A DNA stretch of 64,000 nucleotides from Streptomyces sp. NBC_00557. GTDB lineage: Bacteria > Actinomycetota > Actinomycetes > Streptomycetales > Streptomycetaceae. The stretch lies in the NCBI RefSeq assembly GCF_036345995.1, contig NZ_CP107796.1:1240001-1304000 (forward strand), in the 5' to 3' direction. The position numbers and the translations under genes were made by a program. A model generated the notes under the pieces. It searched no databases. It was not told the origin of the DNA and saw only the letters and a program-made list of their open reading frames with translations. Of this stretch, positions 42,413 to 51,397 are shown piece by piece (the first letter of the stretch is position 1; every line of letters begins with the position of its first letter).

Positions 42413-42427
42413 GGACCGGCCGGACCG

Positions 42428-42823
42428 TCACGCGGTGACGATGTCCTCCTTCAGGGGCAGCAGGGCGTCGGCGATCGTGCCGATCGTCCCCTCGGCCACC
42501 CCGGCCTCGGACAGGGCGGCGGCGAGGTGGGGCACGACGCGGTCGAAGGCGGCCCGGGTCACCGCGAGGTGCTCGTGGGCCTTGCGCATGGAGCGGCCGG
42601 TGTAGGGACGGGCGGCGCCCAGCGCCTGGCCGATGAAGCGGCGCTGGTGCCGCTTGAGCCGGTCGAGGTCCACGCCCGTGAAGTACGGCTCCAGGGCGGG
42701 GTCGGCGAGGACCTTGGCGTAGAAGGCGTCGACGACGGCCGCGACGGCCTCCTCACCGCCCAGTTGCTCGAACAGGCTCGGGGAGGCGGTCGCGGCCGGG
42801 GTGCCGGAGGTGGTGTCGGTCAT
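42428..42823 (-). CDS. Group I truncated haemoglobin
   Basis: This 131-residue globin has the family start SLFEQLGGEEAVAAVVDAFYAKVLADP, the YFTGVDLDRLKRHQRRFIGQALG segment and the proximal histidine in MRKAHEHLAVTRAAFDRVV. Such proteins bind oxygen or NO and may scavenge NO or deliver oxygen. It converges on vanB with a 15-bp gap. Proximity to an oxygenase is interesting, but opposite orientation argues against co-transcription. Confidence 0.88.
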   Translation of the reverse strand: MTDTTSGTPAATASPSLFEQLGGEEAVAAVVDAFYAKVLADPALEPYFTGVDLDRLKRHQRRFIGQALGAARPYTGRSMRKAHEHLAVTRAAFDRVVPHLAAALSEAGVAEGTIGTIADALLPLKEDIVTA

Positions 42824-43002
42824 GGCCCCAGCGTCGCGCCGCCGTCTTGCCGGGGCGTGAGGGGACCGTTGCCGGGCCGTCAGAGCCCTCTCCGGTGCGG
42901 TGCGCGGCGCGGAGGAACGCTTCGTAACCGGTTTCTCGCACGCAGGGCCGGCGGCCGGAACACCGCACCGGAGGAGGGGGATGGGACGCGCCCGGGCGGG
43001 GG

Positions 43003-45180
43003 TCAGCTCGTCAGGTAGGCCTCGACCTCGCTGAACTGCCCCGCCGGCCAGCCCGTGTTGGCGCTGACGGTGAGGCGGAGGTACCGCAGGTTCGTGCCGC
43101 TCGGCAGGGAGACGGTGGCCGTGTTGCCGGTGGCCGGGTCGAAACGGTAGCCCTGGGAGCCCACGACGGTCGAGTAGGCCGAGCCGTCGGTGCTGCCGAG
43201 CACGGTGATGGTCTGGGTGCGGGCGCCCCAGGCCGAGGACGGCGGCAGCTTCAGCACCAGGCGTCGCACGGCGTAGGACGAGCCGAGATCGACCGTCCAG
43301 GACTGCGGGAAGGCGTTGTTCGCCGATTCCCAGTAGGAGTTCGCGTCGCCGTCGACCGCCTTGCCCGGCGTGTAGACGTCCTGCGAGCCGGTCGCCGAGG
43401 CCGGGCGGCCCTTGGCGAGGTTGCGGTTCGGGTCGGGCTCGGGGTTGCCCTGGCCGGGCTGGGGCCACGTGGAGCAGTCCGACCAGGTGCTGTTCCAGCC
43501 GGAGTTGCCGCCGCCGTCGGTGAGGGCGAAGGACCCCGAGTTCGCCGGGTAGGGGCAGTTGTAGACGCCGGCGGAGCCGACCTGGGTGGCGGTGACGTTC
43601 CTGAAGGCGGCGGCGCCCTGCGTCTCGGCCTGGACGACGACCGTGCCGGTGTTCTTCACGGTCGCACCGGACACGTTGACGTTCCTCACCGGGTAGCCGC
43701 GCCCGCCGCCGGAGACGAACTCGAAGGCGCTGTACGGGCTGTCGGTGATGGTGGTGTCGGTGATGTTCACCGTCGCGTCGATCGCGCTGTCGTAGGAGTC
43801 GACGCGCAGCGCGCCCATGGGGTGGTTCCAGTTGGGGTTCATCGCGCCGGTGCGCACCAGGGTGTTGCCGGAGACGGTGATGGTGCCGGCCAGGGGGGAG
43901 AAGGGGTCCATGAACTTCTGGTTGGAGATGGCGATGCCGCTGCCGAGGGCGTTGGTGTCGGAGACCAGGTTGTTCTTCACGGTCAGGTCGGTGCCGCCGT
44001 AGATCGCGATGCCGTTGGCGAGGTTGGGCTGCGAGACGGTGTTGTTCTCGAAGCTGGAGTCGGTGTCCGGGGAGTACAGCGACCACATGGCGAGGGCGTC
44101 GTCGCCCTGGTTGCGCAGGAAGTTGTTCCGGACGACGACGCCCTTGGCGGTGCCGTTGAGGTTGATGCCGTCGGCGGTGGTGTCGAGGAAGCGGCTGTTC
44201 TCCACGACCAGGTTGTCGTTGGTGCCCGTCAGCCACATGCCGCACTTGGTGTGCTGGATCCACATGCCGGAGACGGACGAGTTGGGGCCGAGGGAGCCGT
44301 TGACGAAGTTGTCGGGGCTGGAGTCGACGCGTTCGGTGACCGCGCCCATGACGGCGAAGTCCTTGATGTGGACGTTCCCCGCGGAGCCGGACTGGTCGAT
44401 GAACCGGGAGGTGTGCACCACGGAGTACCAGCTGCCGGCGCCCTGGAGTGTCACGTTCTGCACGCCGTTCAGCGACGAGGTGATCCTGTAGTCGCCCGGC
44501 GGGATCCAGACCGTGCCGCCCTGGGCGGCGGCGATGGCGTCCCGGAAGGCCTGGGTGGAGTCGCCGTTGCCGGTGGGGTCGGCGCCCTTGGAGACGACGG
44601 ACACCGAGCCCGCGGGCTGGGTGGCGGCGTCCGCGACCTGCTCGAAGTCGGCGACGTCGACCGTGACCTGGGTGCCGGTCGCCTCGACGGCGACCTTGTC
44701 GCCGGGCTGCACGGTCCGGCCCAGCAGCATCCGGGTGTCGTCGAAGAAGTGGTGCGTCTTGGCGCCGGGGATCCAGCCGGTGTCGATGTACGAGTACGTG
44801 GACGTCACCGGCAGGGTCCTGGCGAGTCTCGTGCCGTTGACGTACACGTTCAGCGAGCCGGACTGGCCGTCCGGGACGCTGTAGGAGAGGTTCACGGCGT
44901 TGGCGGCGCGCGGCACGGTGAACTCCACCCGCTGCCCGGCCGACAGCCGGACGGCCTGCCGCCCGGAGGCCTCCGAGGCGAGGGAGCCCTGGGTGTGGTC
45001 GGGGCCGATCTTCGTGCCGGTGGTGGTCGCCGACTCGGCTTCCACGGACGTGAAGGGCAGGGTGGCGCCCGCGGCCGCGTGCGCGGCGGGGGCGATGGTG
45101 ACGAGCATGCCGGCGGCGAGGGCGACGACCGCCCCGATGGCCGGCATACGCCTGACATGTCTGGCGGTGCTGGTGGGCAT
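43003..45180 (-). CDS. Secreted GH87-like alpha-1,3-glucanase (mycodextranase-like) with CBM
   Basis: This 725-residue protein has a signal peptide ending AAHAAAG (about residues 1-37) and an N-terminal carbohydrate-binding-like beta domain (FTSVEAESATTTGTKIGPDHTQGS, about 43-180). The right-handed beta-helix catalytic domain (from SVVSKGADPTGNGDSTQAFRDAIAAAQGG) contains GMWLTGTNDNLVVENSRFLDTTADGINL and RNQGDDALAMWS acid clusters. A C-terminal F5/8 (CBM32-like) module (LAKGRPASATGSQDVYTPGKAVDGDANSYWES) follows. It is last in the LacI-controlled alpha-glucan run. The GH87 assignment is by recall and a related beta-helix glycanase is possible. Confidence 0.78.
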   Translation of the reverse strand: MPTSTARHVRRMPAIGAVVALAAGMLVTIAPAAHAAAGATLPFTSVEAESATTTGTKIGPDHTQGSLASEASGRQAVRLSAGQRVEFTVPRAANAVNLSYSVPDGQSGSLNVYVNGTRLARTLPVTSTYSYIDTGWIPGAKTHHFFDDTRMLLGRTVQPGDKVAVEATGTQVTVDVADFEQVADAATQPAGSVSVVSKGADPTGNGDSTQAFRDAIAAAQGGTVWIPPGDYRITSSLNGVQNVTLQGAGSWYSVVHTSRFIDQSGSAGNVHIKDFAVMGAVTERVDSSPDNFVNGSLGPNSSVSGMWIQHTKCGMWLTGTNDNLVVENSRFLDTTADGINLNGTAKGVVVRNNFLRNQGDDALAMWSLYSPDTDSSFENNTVSQPNLANGIAIYGGTDLTVKNNLVSDTNALGSGIAISNQKFMDPFSPLAGTITVSGNTLVRTGAMNPNWNHPMGALRVDSYDSAIDATVNITDTTITDSPYSAFEFVSGGGRGYPVRNVNVSGATVKNTGTVVVQAETQGAAAFRNVTATQVGSAGVYNCPYPANSGSFALTDGGGNSGWNSTWSDCSTWPQPGQGNPEPDPNRNLAKGRPASATGSQDVYTPGKAVDGDANSYWESANNAFPQSWTVDLGSSYAVRRLVLKLPPSSAWGARTQTITVLGSTDGSAYSTVVGSQGYRFDPATGNTATVSLPSGTNLRYLRLTVSANTGWPAGQFSEVEAYLTS

Positions 45181-45232
45181 GGGCTGATCCCTTCGTGGTG
45201 GGGGTTCGTGGGACAGCTGGTACGGGCGCGGC

Positions 45233-46837
45233 TCAGGCGTGCAGCCAGGCCGCCGTGTCCTGCGGCAGCCGGCCCGCGGCGTCCAGCGGGCCGCTGCCGA
45301 GCAGGAGCCGGGAGTGCGCGGGGAGGTCCACGGGCGTGGGCGCGAGGTTGACCACGCAGACCGCTTCCGCGCGGGTGAAGGCGAGGACCCCGTCGGGGGC
45401 GGGGAGCCAGGTCAGGGGGCCGTCACCGAAGACCGGGCGGGTGGCGATGGCCCGGCGGTACAGGGAGAGCATGGAACCGGGGTCCCGCTGCTGCCGGTCG
45501 ACCGCGTACGCGGGCCAGCCGGCCGGCTGCGGCAGCCACGGCTCCTGCCGCGCGCCGAATCCCGCGTACGGCAGGCCGCCGGCCCAGGGCAGCGGCACCC
45601 GGCAGCCGTCGCGCCCGGGATCGACGCCGCCGGAGCGGAAGTACATCGGATCCTGGATGCGGTCGACGGGGATCTCCGCCTCCGGCAGCCCCAGCTCCTC
45701 CCCCTGGTAGAGGTACACCGAGCCGGGCAGCGCCAGCGACAGCAGGGCGGCCGCGCGGGCCCGCCGGGTGCCGAGCGCCAGGTCGGTCGGGGTGCCGAAG
45801 GCCTTGGCGGCGAAGTCGAAGCCGGTGTCCTCGCGGCCGTAGCGGGTGACCGTGCGGGTGACGTCGTGGTTGCACAGCACCCAGGTGGCCGGGGCGCCGA
45901 CCGGAGCGTGCTCGGCCAGGGTGGTGTCGATGGACGCGCGCAGCCGGCCGGCGTCCCAGGGGCAGGCCAGGAAGGAGAAGTTGAAGGCGGTGTGGAGTTC
46001 GTCGGGGCGGAGGTAGCGGGCGAAGCGCTCGGCGTCGGGCAGCCACACCTCGCCGACGAACACGGCGTCGTACTCGTCCGCGACCCGGCGCCAGGAGCGG
46101 TAGATGTCGTGGAGTTCGTCGCGGTCGACGAAGGGGTGCGGCTCGGGGTGCGTGGCCAGGTCGGGCAGGGCGGGGTCCTTGGCGAGGAGGGCCGCGGAGT
46201 CGATGCGGACGCCGGCGACGCCCCGCTCGAACCAGAAGCGCAGGATGTCCTCGTGCTCCTGGCGGACGGCCGGGTGGGCCCAGTTGAGGTCGGGCTGCTC
46301 GGGGGTGAACAGGTGCAGGTACCAGTCGCCGTCGGGCAGGCGGGTCCACACCGGTTCGGTGGAGCCGACGAACTGCGACGGCCAGTCGTTCGGCGGGAGT
46401 TCGCCGTCCGGGCCGCGCCCGGGGCGGAAGTGGAACAGCTCGCGTTCCGGGCTGCCGGGTCCGGCGGCGAGGGCGGCCCGGAACCAGGGGTGCTGGTCGG
46501 ACACGTGGTTGGGCACGATGTCGACGATCGTGCGGATGCCCAGCCCGGCTGCCTCGGCGATGAGTTTCTCGGCCTCGGCGAGGGTGCCGAAGGCAGGGTC
46601 GATGGCGCGGTAGTCGGCGACGTCGTAGCCGCCGTCCTTCAGGGGTGACAGGTACCAGGGGGTGAACCACAGGGCGTCCACGCCGAGTTCGGCGAGATAC
46701 GGCAGCCGGGAGCGGACGCCCGCGAGGTCGCCGGTGCCGTCGCCGTCGCCGTCCGCGAAGCTGCGGACGTAGACCTGGTAGATGACGGCCGAGCGCCACC
46801 AGTCGCGGTCCTTGCGGGCATGGGTGGGCTGTCCCAC
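45233..46837 (-). CDS. GH13 alpha-glucosidase
   Basis: This 534-residue cytoplasmic enzyme has the (beta/alpha)8 start WWRSAVIYQVYVRSFADGDGDGTGDLAG. Catalytic residues are D213 (GVRIDSAAL), E263 (VFVGEVWLP) and D325 (LCNHDVTRT). It resembles oligo-1,6-glucosidase/alpha-glucosidase (AglA-type) and would split the oligosaccharides imported by the neighbouring ABC system. The start is a GTG at 46837. It lies 34 bp after the permease gene and 52 bp before the GH87-like gene. Confidence 0.9.
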   Translation of the reverse strand: MGQPTHARKDRDWWRSAVIYQVYVRSFADGDGDGTGDLAGVRSRLPYLAELGVDALWFTPWYLSPLKDGGYDVADYRAIDPAFGTLAEAEKLIAEAAGLGIRTIVDIVPNHVSDQHPWFRAALAAGPGSPERELFHFRPGRGPDGELPPNDWPSQFVGSTEPVWTRLPDGDWYLHLFTPEQPDLNWAHPAVRQEHEDILRFWFERGVAGVRIDSAALLAKDPALPDLATHPEPHPFVDRDELHDIYRSWRRVADEYDAVFVGEVWLPDAERFARYLRPDELHTAFNFSFLACPWDAGRLRASIDTTLAEHAPVGAPATWVLCNHDVTRTVTRYGREDTGFDFAAKAFGTPTDLALGTRRARAAALLSLALPGSVYLYQGEELGLPEAEIPVDRIQDPMYFRSGGVDPGRDGCRVPLPWAGGLPYAGFGARQEPWLPQPAGWPAYAVDRQQRDPGSMLSLYRRAIATRPVFGDGPLTWLPAPDGVLAFTRAEAVCVVNLAPTPVDLPAHSRLLLGSGPLDAAGRLPQDTAAWLHA

Positions 46838-46871
46838 GGAGCTTGACCTTTCTGTGGAGGAGGCGGCGGCG

Positions 46872-47747
46872 TCAGCCCTTGGTGCTGCCCGCGCTGATCC
46901 CGGCGATGATGTGCCGCTGGAAGAGCAGGAACAGCGCCACCATCGGGATGCTGGCGATCACCATCGCGGCGATGAGCACGGTGAGCTGGATGTTCTGCGA
47001 CAGCTGGACCAGGGCGACGCTGATCGGCTGCTTGTCGGTGTCGGAGAAGACCATCAGCGGCCACAGGAAGTCCTGCCAGACGGCGACCAGCGCGAAGATC
47101 GACACCACGCCGAGCACCGGCCGGGACATGGGCAGCACCACCGACCACAGGGTGCGCAGCTTCCCGGCGCCGTCGATCTCGGCGGCCTCCAGCACATCGC
47201 GCGGCAACTGGTCGAAGAACCGTTTGAGCAGGTAGAGGTTGAAGGCGTTGGCGACGGCCGGCAGCCAGATGGCGAGCGGGTCGTTGAGCAGGCTGGTGTG
47301 CAGCAGCGGCAGGTCGGCGACGGTCAGGTACTTCGGTACGACGAGGGCCTGCGCCGGGACCATGAGGGTGGCGAGGATGCCGCCGAGGATCACCTTGCCG
47401 AACGCGGGCCGCAGCCTGGACAGGGCGTAGGCGGCGGCCGTGCAGAAGACCAGCTGGAACGCCCAGGCGCCGGCGGCCTGCACGACGGTGTTCCACAGGT
47501 GCTGCGGGAGCTGCATCAGGTCCCAGGCGCCGGTGTAGCCGCTGAGGTGCCAGTGCTCCGGGACGAGCGTCGGCGGGGTCCGGGCGACCTCGTCCGGGGA
47601 CTTCACCGCACCGGTCACCATCCAGTAGACGGGGAAGAGGAAGGCGAGCGCGAAGAGCAGGACGACGGCCGTGAACACGGTCCAGTAGACCGCCTTGCCG
47701 CGCCGGCGGGCGAGGGCCGCCGGGGAGATCAGGGTGCGGGTGCTCAT
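46872..47747 (-). CDS. ABC sugar transporter permease (MalG type)
   Basis: This 291-residue protein with six predicted membrane helices has the EAA loop DQLPRDVLEAAEIDGAGKLRTLWSVVLPMSRP that contacts the ATPase. The ATG at 47747 overlaps the MalF-type stop by four bases (ATGA). No ATPase gene is in the cluster; Streptomyces sugar importers often share MsiK, encoded elsewhere. Confidence 0.9.
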   Translation of the reverse strand: MSTRTLISPAALARRRGKAVYWTVFTAVVLLFALAFLFPVYWMVTGAVKSPDEVARTPPTLVPEHWHLSGYTGAWDLMQLPQHLWNTVVQAAGAWAFQLVFCTAAAYALSRLRPAFGKVILGGILATLMVPAQALVVPKYLTVADLPLLHTSLLNDPLAIWLPAVANAFNLYLLKRFFDQLPRDVLEAAEIDGAGKLRTLWSVVLPMSRPVLGVVSIFALVAVWQDFLWPLMVFSDTDKQPISVALVQLSQNIQLTVLIAAMVIASIPMVALFLLFQRHIIAGISAGSTKG

Positions 47748-48700
47748 ACGGTGTCCCCCTCGCCGCGGGTGAGCCGCAGGTACACGGCGGAGAAGGCGCC
47801 GAGCAGGACCAGGAGCATGACGCTGAGGGCGCAGGCGCCGCCGAAGTCGTTGTAGAGGAAGGCGTACTTGTAGATGAGGTAGAGCACGGTCACCGTGGCG
47901 CTCTCCGGGCCGCCGCCGGTGATGACGAACGGCTCGGTGAACACCTGCATGGTCGCGATGATCTGAAGGAGCATCAGCATCAGGATGACGAACCGGGTCT
48001 GCGGGACGGTGACGTGCCGGACGCGCTGGAGCAGGCCGGCGCCGTCGAGTTCGGCGGCCTCGTACAGCTCGCCCGGGATGGACTGCAGGGCGGCGAGGTA
48101 GATGAGGACGGTGCCGCCCATGTTGGCCCAGGTCGCCACGATCACCAGGGAGACGAGCGCGGTGTCGGTGCCGTTGGACCAGTTCGAGGTCGGCAGGTGC
48201 AGGAAGCGCAGCGTCTCGTTGGCGAGGCCGGCTCCGGGGTCGTAGAACCACTTCCACAGCAGGGCGCTGACCACCGGCGGGATCATCACCGGCAGGTAGA
48301 CCACGACCCGGAAGAACGCCTTGGCGTGGCGGAGTTCGTTGAGGACCAGGGCGAGCAGGAAGGGGACCGCGAAGCCGAGGAGCAGGGCCAGCAGGGTGAA
48401 GGTGAGGGTGTTGCGCCAGGCCGCGCCGAACTCGGGGTCGTGCAGGACGCGGGTGAAGTTGGCGGTGCCCACCCACTGCGGCGCCGAGCCCGGCGTGTAC
48501 TTCTGGAAGGCGATGACGACCGCGCGGATCGCCGGGTACCAGGAGAACAGGGCGAAGCAGACGAGGCCGCCGAGGAGGAAGGCGTAGGCGCGGGCCTGGT
48601 CGGCGAGGCGGCGCCGCCCGAGGCCCCCTGTCCGGGGCGGCGCGGGGACCGGGTGGACGGCGGCCTGGGTCACGGGCCGCCGCTCGGCCGTCTTCGTCAT
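47744..48700 (-). CDS. ABC sugar transporter permease (MalF type)
   Basis: This 318-residue protein has about six membrane helices and the EAA loop QSIPGELYEAAELDGAGLLQRVRHVTVPQTR. It starts 5 bp after the binding-protein gene stops and is coupled to the MalG-type gene. The N-terminal 35 residues are a Pro/Arg-rich cytoplasmic tail. Confidence 0.9.
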   Translation of the reverse strand: MTKTAERRPVTQAAVHPVPAPPRTGGLGRRRLADQARAYAFLLGGLVCFALFSWYPAIRAVVIAFQKYTPGSAPQWVGTANFTRVLHDPEFGAAWRNTLTFTLLALLLGFAVPFLLALVLNELRHAKAFFRVVVYLPVMIPPVVSALLWKWFYDPGAGLANETLRFLHLPTSNWSNGTDTALVSLVIVATWANMGGTVLIYLAALQSIPGELYEAAELDGAGLLQRVRHVTVPQTRFVILMLMLLQIIATMQVFTEPFVITGGGPESATVTVLYLIYKYAFLYNDFGGACALSVMLLVLLGAFSAVYLRLTRGEGDTV

Positions 48701-48705
48701 GGCGG

Positions 48706-50055
48706 TCAGCTCCGGGCCAGAATGCTGTCGATCTTGCCTGAGGCGTCCTTGAGGAGCTGGTCGATGTCGGCGTCCTTCTTGGTGAGGACGGCGGAGACGG
48801 CGGAGTCGAGGACGGAGTAGATCTGCTGGGCGTCCGGCGGCTCGATCTTCAGCCGGAGCCGGGCGCTGCCGTCGAGGAACGCCTGGTAGTTCCCCACGGG
48901 CACGTTGGCGTTGGCCTTCTTGACCTGCTGGTCCTCGGCGTCGGCGGCGCCGGTGAACAGGCGCGGCTCGGGCAGGCCGACCGGGGCGTTGTTCTTCTTG
49001 GCGCGGGCGTAGTCGCCGAGGAAGCCGGATCCGGGGGTGAGGAACATGTGGTCCAGCCACTTCAGGCCGGCGCGGATCTGGGCGGGCGTGTCGTGCTTGT
49101 TGAACATGTAGCCGTCGCCGCCGATGAGGGTGGCCCTGCCGCCGGGCATGGGGCCGATGGCGATGTCGTCGTAGTTCGCGCCCTTCTCCTTGACCAGGAT
49201 CGGGATGTTGTCGGGGGCGGCGAGGTACATGCCGAGCCTGCCCGAACCCATCATCTGCTGGACGTCGTTGATGACGAGGAGCTGCTTGCTGCCCATGGAG
49301 TCGTCGGTCCACCGCATGTCGTGCAGGTTCTGCAGCACTGCGTGGCCCTCGGGGGTGTCGATGGCGGCCTTCTTGCCGTCGGCGCTGACGACGTCGCCGC
49401 CTTGCGAGTACAGCTCGGCGGTGAAGTGCCAGCCGCCCTGGTTCTGCGCGCTGTAGTCGGCGTATCCGACGGTGCCGCCGCCGAGCGCGGCGATCTTCCT
49501 GGCGTCGGCGCGGACCTCGTCCCAGGTGGCCGGGGGCTTGTCGGGGTCGAGCCCGGCCTTCTGGAAGAGCTTGCGGTTGTAGATCAGCCCCATGCTGTAT
49601 CCGGTGCGCGGGATGCCGTAGACCTTGCCGTCCACGGTGTAGATGTCCCGCAGCTGCTTGCGGATGCTGCCGTACGACTTCAAGTCCTTCAGGTACGGCG
49701 TGAGATCGGCGGCCTGGTGGATGTCCACGACGTGCTCGGCGTCGGTGAAGTACGTGTAGAAGACGTCTTCCATCTGGCCGCCGGCGAGCTTGGCGTCGAA
49801 GGTCTTCGGATCCTGGCAGGGGAAGGCGTCGTGGGCGACGACGTCGATGTCCGGGTTCTGCCTGGCGAAGGAGGCGAGGTCCTCCTCGAAGAACCTGCGG
49901 TCGGTCTTGGCGCTCCTGGGCGGCTCGCAGTTGACGGTGATGCGCGTCTTGCCGCTCGCCGAGTCGTCGCCCGAGCCGCAGGCGGTGGCGGCGAGGGCGA
50001 GCGACGTGACGACGCCGATCGCGACGACGGTACGGCGGAACCCGGCACTTCTCAT
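48706..50055 (-). CDS. Extracellular sugar-binding lipoprotein of an ABC importer
   Basis: This 449-residue solute-binding protein has lipobox LAATAC after a basic, hydrophobic signal (MRSAGFRRTVVAIGVVTSLALAATAC). The family-1 fold shows GKVYGIPRTGYSMGLIYNRKLFQKAGL and PATWDEVRADARKI. It is the first gene of the transporter/glycosidase run and probably binds alpha-linked gluco-oligosaccharides (inference from the GH87-like and GH13 partners). The ATG at 50055 follows a G5 run. Confidence 0.9.
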   Translation of the reverse strand: MRSAGFRRTVVAIGVVTSLALAATACGSGDDSASGKTRITVNCEPPRSAKTDRRFFEEDLASFARQNPDIDVVAHDAFPCQDPKTFDAKLAGGQMEDVFYTYFTDAEHVVDIHQAADLTPYLKDLKSYGSIRKQLRDIYTVDGKVYGIPRTGYSMGLIYNRKLFQKAGLDPDKPPATWDEVRADARKIAALGGGTVGYADYSAQNQGGWHFTAELYSQGGDVVSADGKKAAIDTPEGHAVLQNLHDMRWTDDSMGSKQLLVINDVQQMMGSGRLGMYLAAPDNIPILVKEKGANYDDIAIGPMPGGRATLIGGDGYMFNKHDTPAQIRAGLKWLDHMFLTPGSGFLGDYARAKKNNAPVGLPEPRLFTGAADAEDQQVKKANANVPVGNYQAFLDGSARLRLKIEPPDAQQIYSVLDSAVSAVLTKKDADIDQLLKDASGKIDSILARS

Positions 50056-50196
50056 CGGTGGACCCCCAGATGGCACTCATGGCAGGAGCGGTGGGCGCCG
50101 CACACTCAAGCACCGCCGGCATCTACCCGCAAGATGTCGCGCGGATTCTGTAATTATTCGACAGCCAGCTGGATCTTCTCGATCTCCTCCGGGAAC

Positions 50197-51195
50197 TCAG
50201 CGGCGCGGGGCTTGCGCAGTGGATCCGCGCACCACCAGCTCGGGCTCGAACAGCAGCTCCTCGGCGGGGACGGCGCTGCCGCCGATCTGCGCGCTCAGCA
50301 GCTCGACGGCCGCACGGCCCATGGCCTCGATGGGCTGGCGGACGGTGGTGAGCGGGGGTTCGGTGCAGTTCATGAAGGCCGAGTCGTCGTAGCCCACGAC
50401 CGAGATCCGCCCCGGGACGTCGTACCCCTTGCGGCGGGCGGCCCGGATCGCGCCGAGCGCGAGGGGGTCGGAGGCGCAGATGATGCCGGTGACCCCCCGG
50501 TCGATCAGCCGGGAGGCGGCGGCGTGGCCGCCCTCGATGGAGAAGATCGCCCGGGCGACGCACTCCTCGGGCAGGTCGCCGGCGACCGCGCGGGCGGCGG
50601 CCAGCTTGCGCGCCGAGGGCATGTGGTCGCCGGGGCCGAGCACCAGCCCGATGCGCTCGTGGCCCAGGGAGGCGAGGTGCCGCCAGGCCTGCTCGACGGC
50701 GACGGCGTCGTCGCAGGAGACGCCCGGGAAGCCGAGGTGCTCGATGGCCGCGTTGACCAGCACGACGGGGATGTTGCGCTCGGCGAGCAGCCGGTAGTGG
50801 TCGTGCGGGGCGTCCGCCTGCGCGTACAGGCCGCCGGCGAAGACGACGCCGGAGACCTGCTGCTGCAGCAGCAGGTCGACGTAGTCGGCCTCCGAGACGC
50901 CGCCCTTGGTCTGCGTGCACAGCACCGGGGTCAGTCCGAGCTGGGCCAGCGCGCCGCCGATGACCTCGGCGAACGCCGGGAAGATGGGGTTCTGCAGCTC
51001 CGGCAGGACCAGGCCGACGAGCCGGGCGCGCTCACCGCGCAGCTGGGTGGGGCGTTCGTACCCGAGGACGTCGAGGGCCGTCAGCACCGCCTGCCGGGTG
51101 GCCTCGGAGACCCCGGGCTTGCCGTTGAGCACCCGGCTGACGGTCGCCTCGCTGACCCCGACCTTCTTCGCCACTTCCGCAAGTCGCCGTGTCAT
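50197..51195 (-). CDS. LacI-family repressor of the alpha-glucan locus
   Basis: This 332-residue regulator has HTH/hinge RRLAEVAKKVGVSEATVSRVLNGKPGVSEATRQAV (residues 3-37), and an effector domain with LVGLVLPELQNPIFPAFAEV, DDAVAVEQAWRHLASLGH, ICASDPLALGAI and SVVGYDDSAF. It resembles Streptomyces MalR/AglR-type repressors and sits directly upstream of, and codirectional with, the binding-protein gene (141-bp gap). GCAAG/CTTGC dyads in front of it are probable operators. Confidence 0.88.
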   Translation of the reverse strand: MTRRLAEVAKKVGVSEATVSRVLNGKPGVSEATRQAVLTALDVLGYERPTQLRGERARLVGLVLPELQNPIFPAFAEVIGGALAQLGLTPVLCTQTKGGVSEADYVDLLLQQQVSGVVFAGGLYAQADAPHDHYRLLAERNIPVVLVNAAIEHLGFPGVSCDDAVAVEQAWRHLASLGHERIGLVLGPGDHMPSARKLAAARAVAGDLPEECVARAIFSIEGGHAAASRLIDRGVTGIICASDPLALGAIRAARRKGYDVPGRISVVGYDDSAFMNCTEPPLTTVRQPIEAMGRAAVELLSAQIGGSAVPAEELLFEPELVVRGSTAQAPRR

Positions 51196-51198
51196 GGA

Positions 51199-51233
51199 CG
51201 CAAGCGTAGCGCAAGTCTTGCAAGCGGCTTGCG
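51199..51233. promoter_or_regulatory. Overlapping GCAAG/CTTGC operators before the LacI gene
   Basis: GCAAG-T-CTTGC (51211-51221) and GCAAG-CGG-CTTGC (51220-51232) are two perfect dyads sharing bases around the palindrome CTTGCAAG (51217-51224). Another GCAAG lies at 51200. CTTGCAAG-type sites are known for Streptomyces MalR-like repressors, suggesting autoregulation. A related CTTGCGGG occurs upstream of the binding-protein gene on the minus strand at about 50130-50137. Confidence 0.6.
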
Positions 51234-51397
51234 TAGACAGGCGGCCGGTCGCAGCCGACAGGCCGAAGGGTGGTGTCGTCCGGCGGATGCGGGCCCGATG
51301 GGGGACGATCGCGGGTCCCTGCGCCCCCCCGCGCCCCTCGGGAGCGCTCGTCCTTCGACCCGGCGCCGCCGGCGACCTGAACGCCGGCGGTGCCGGA

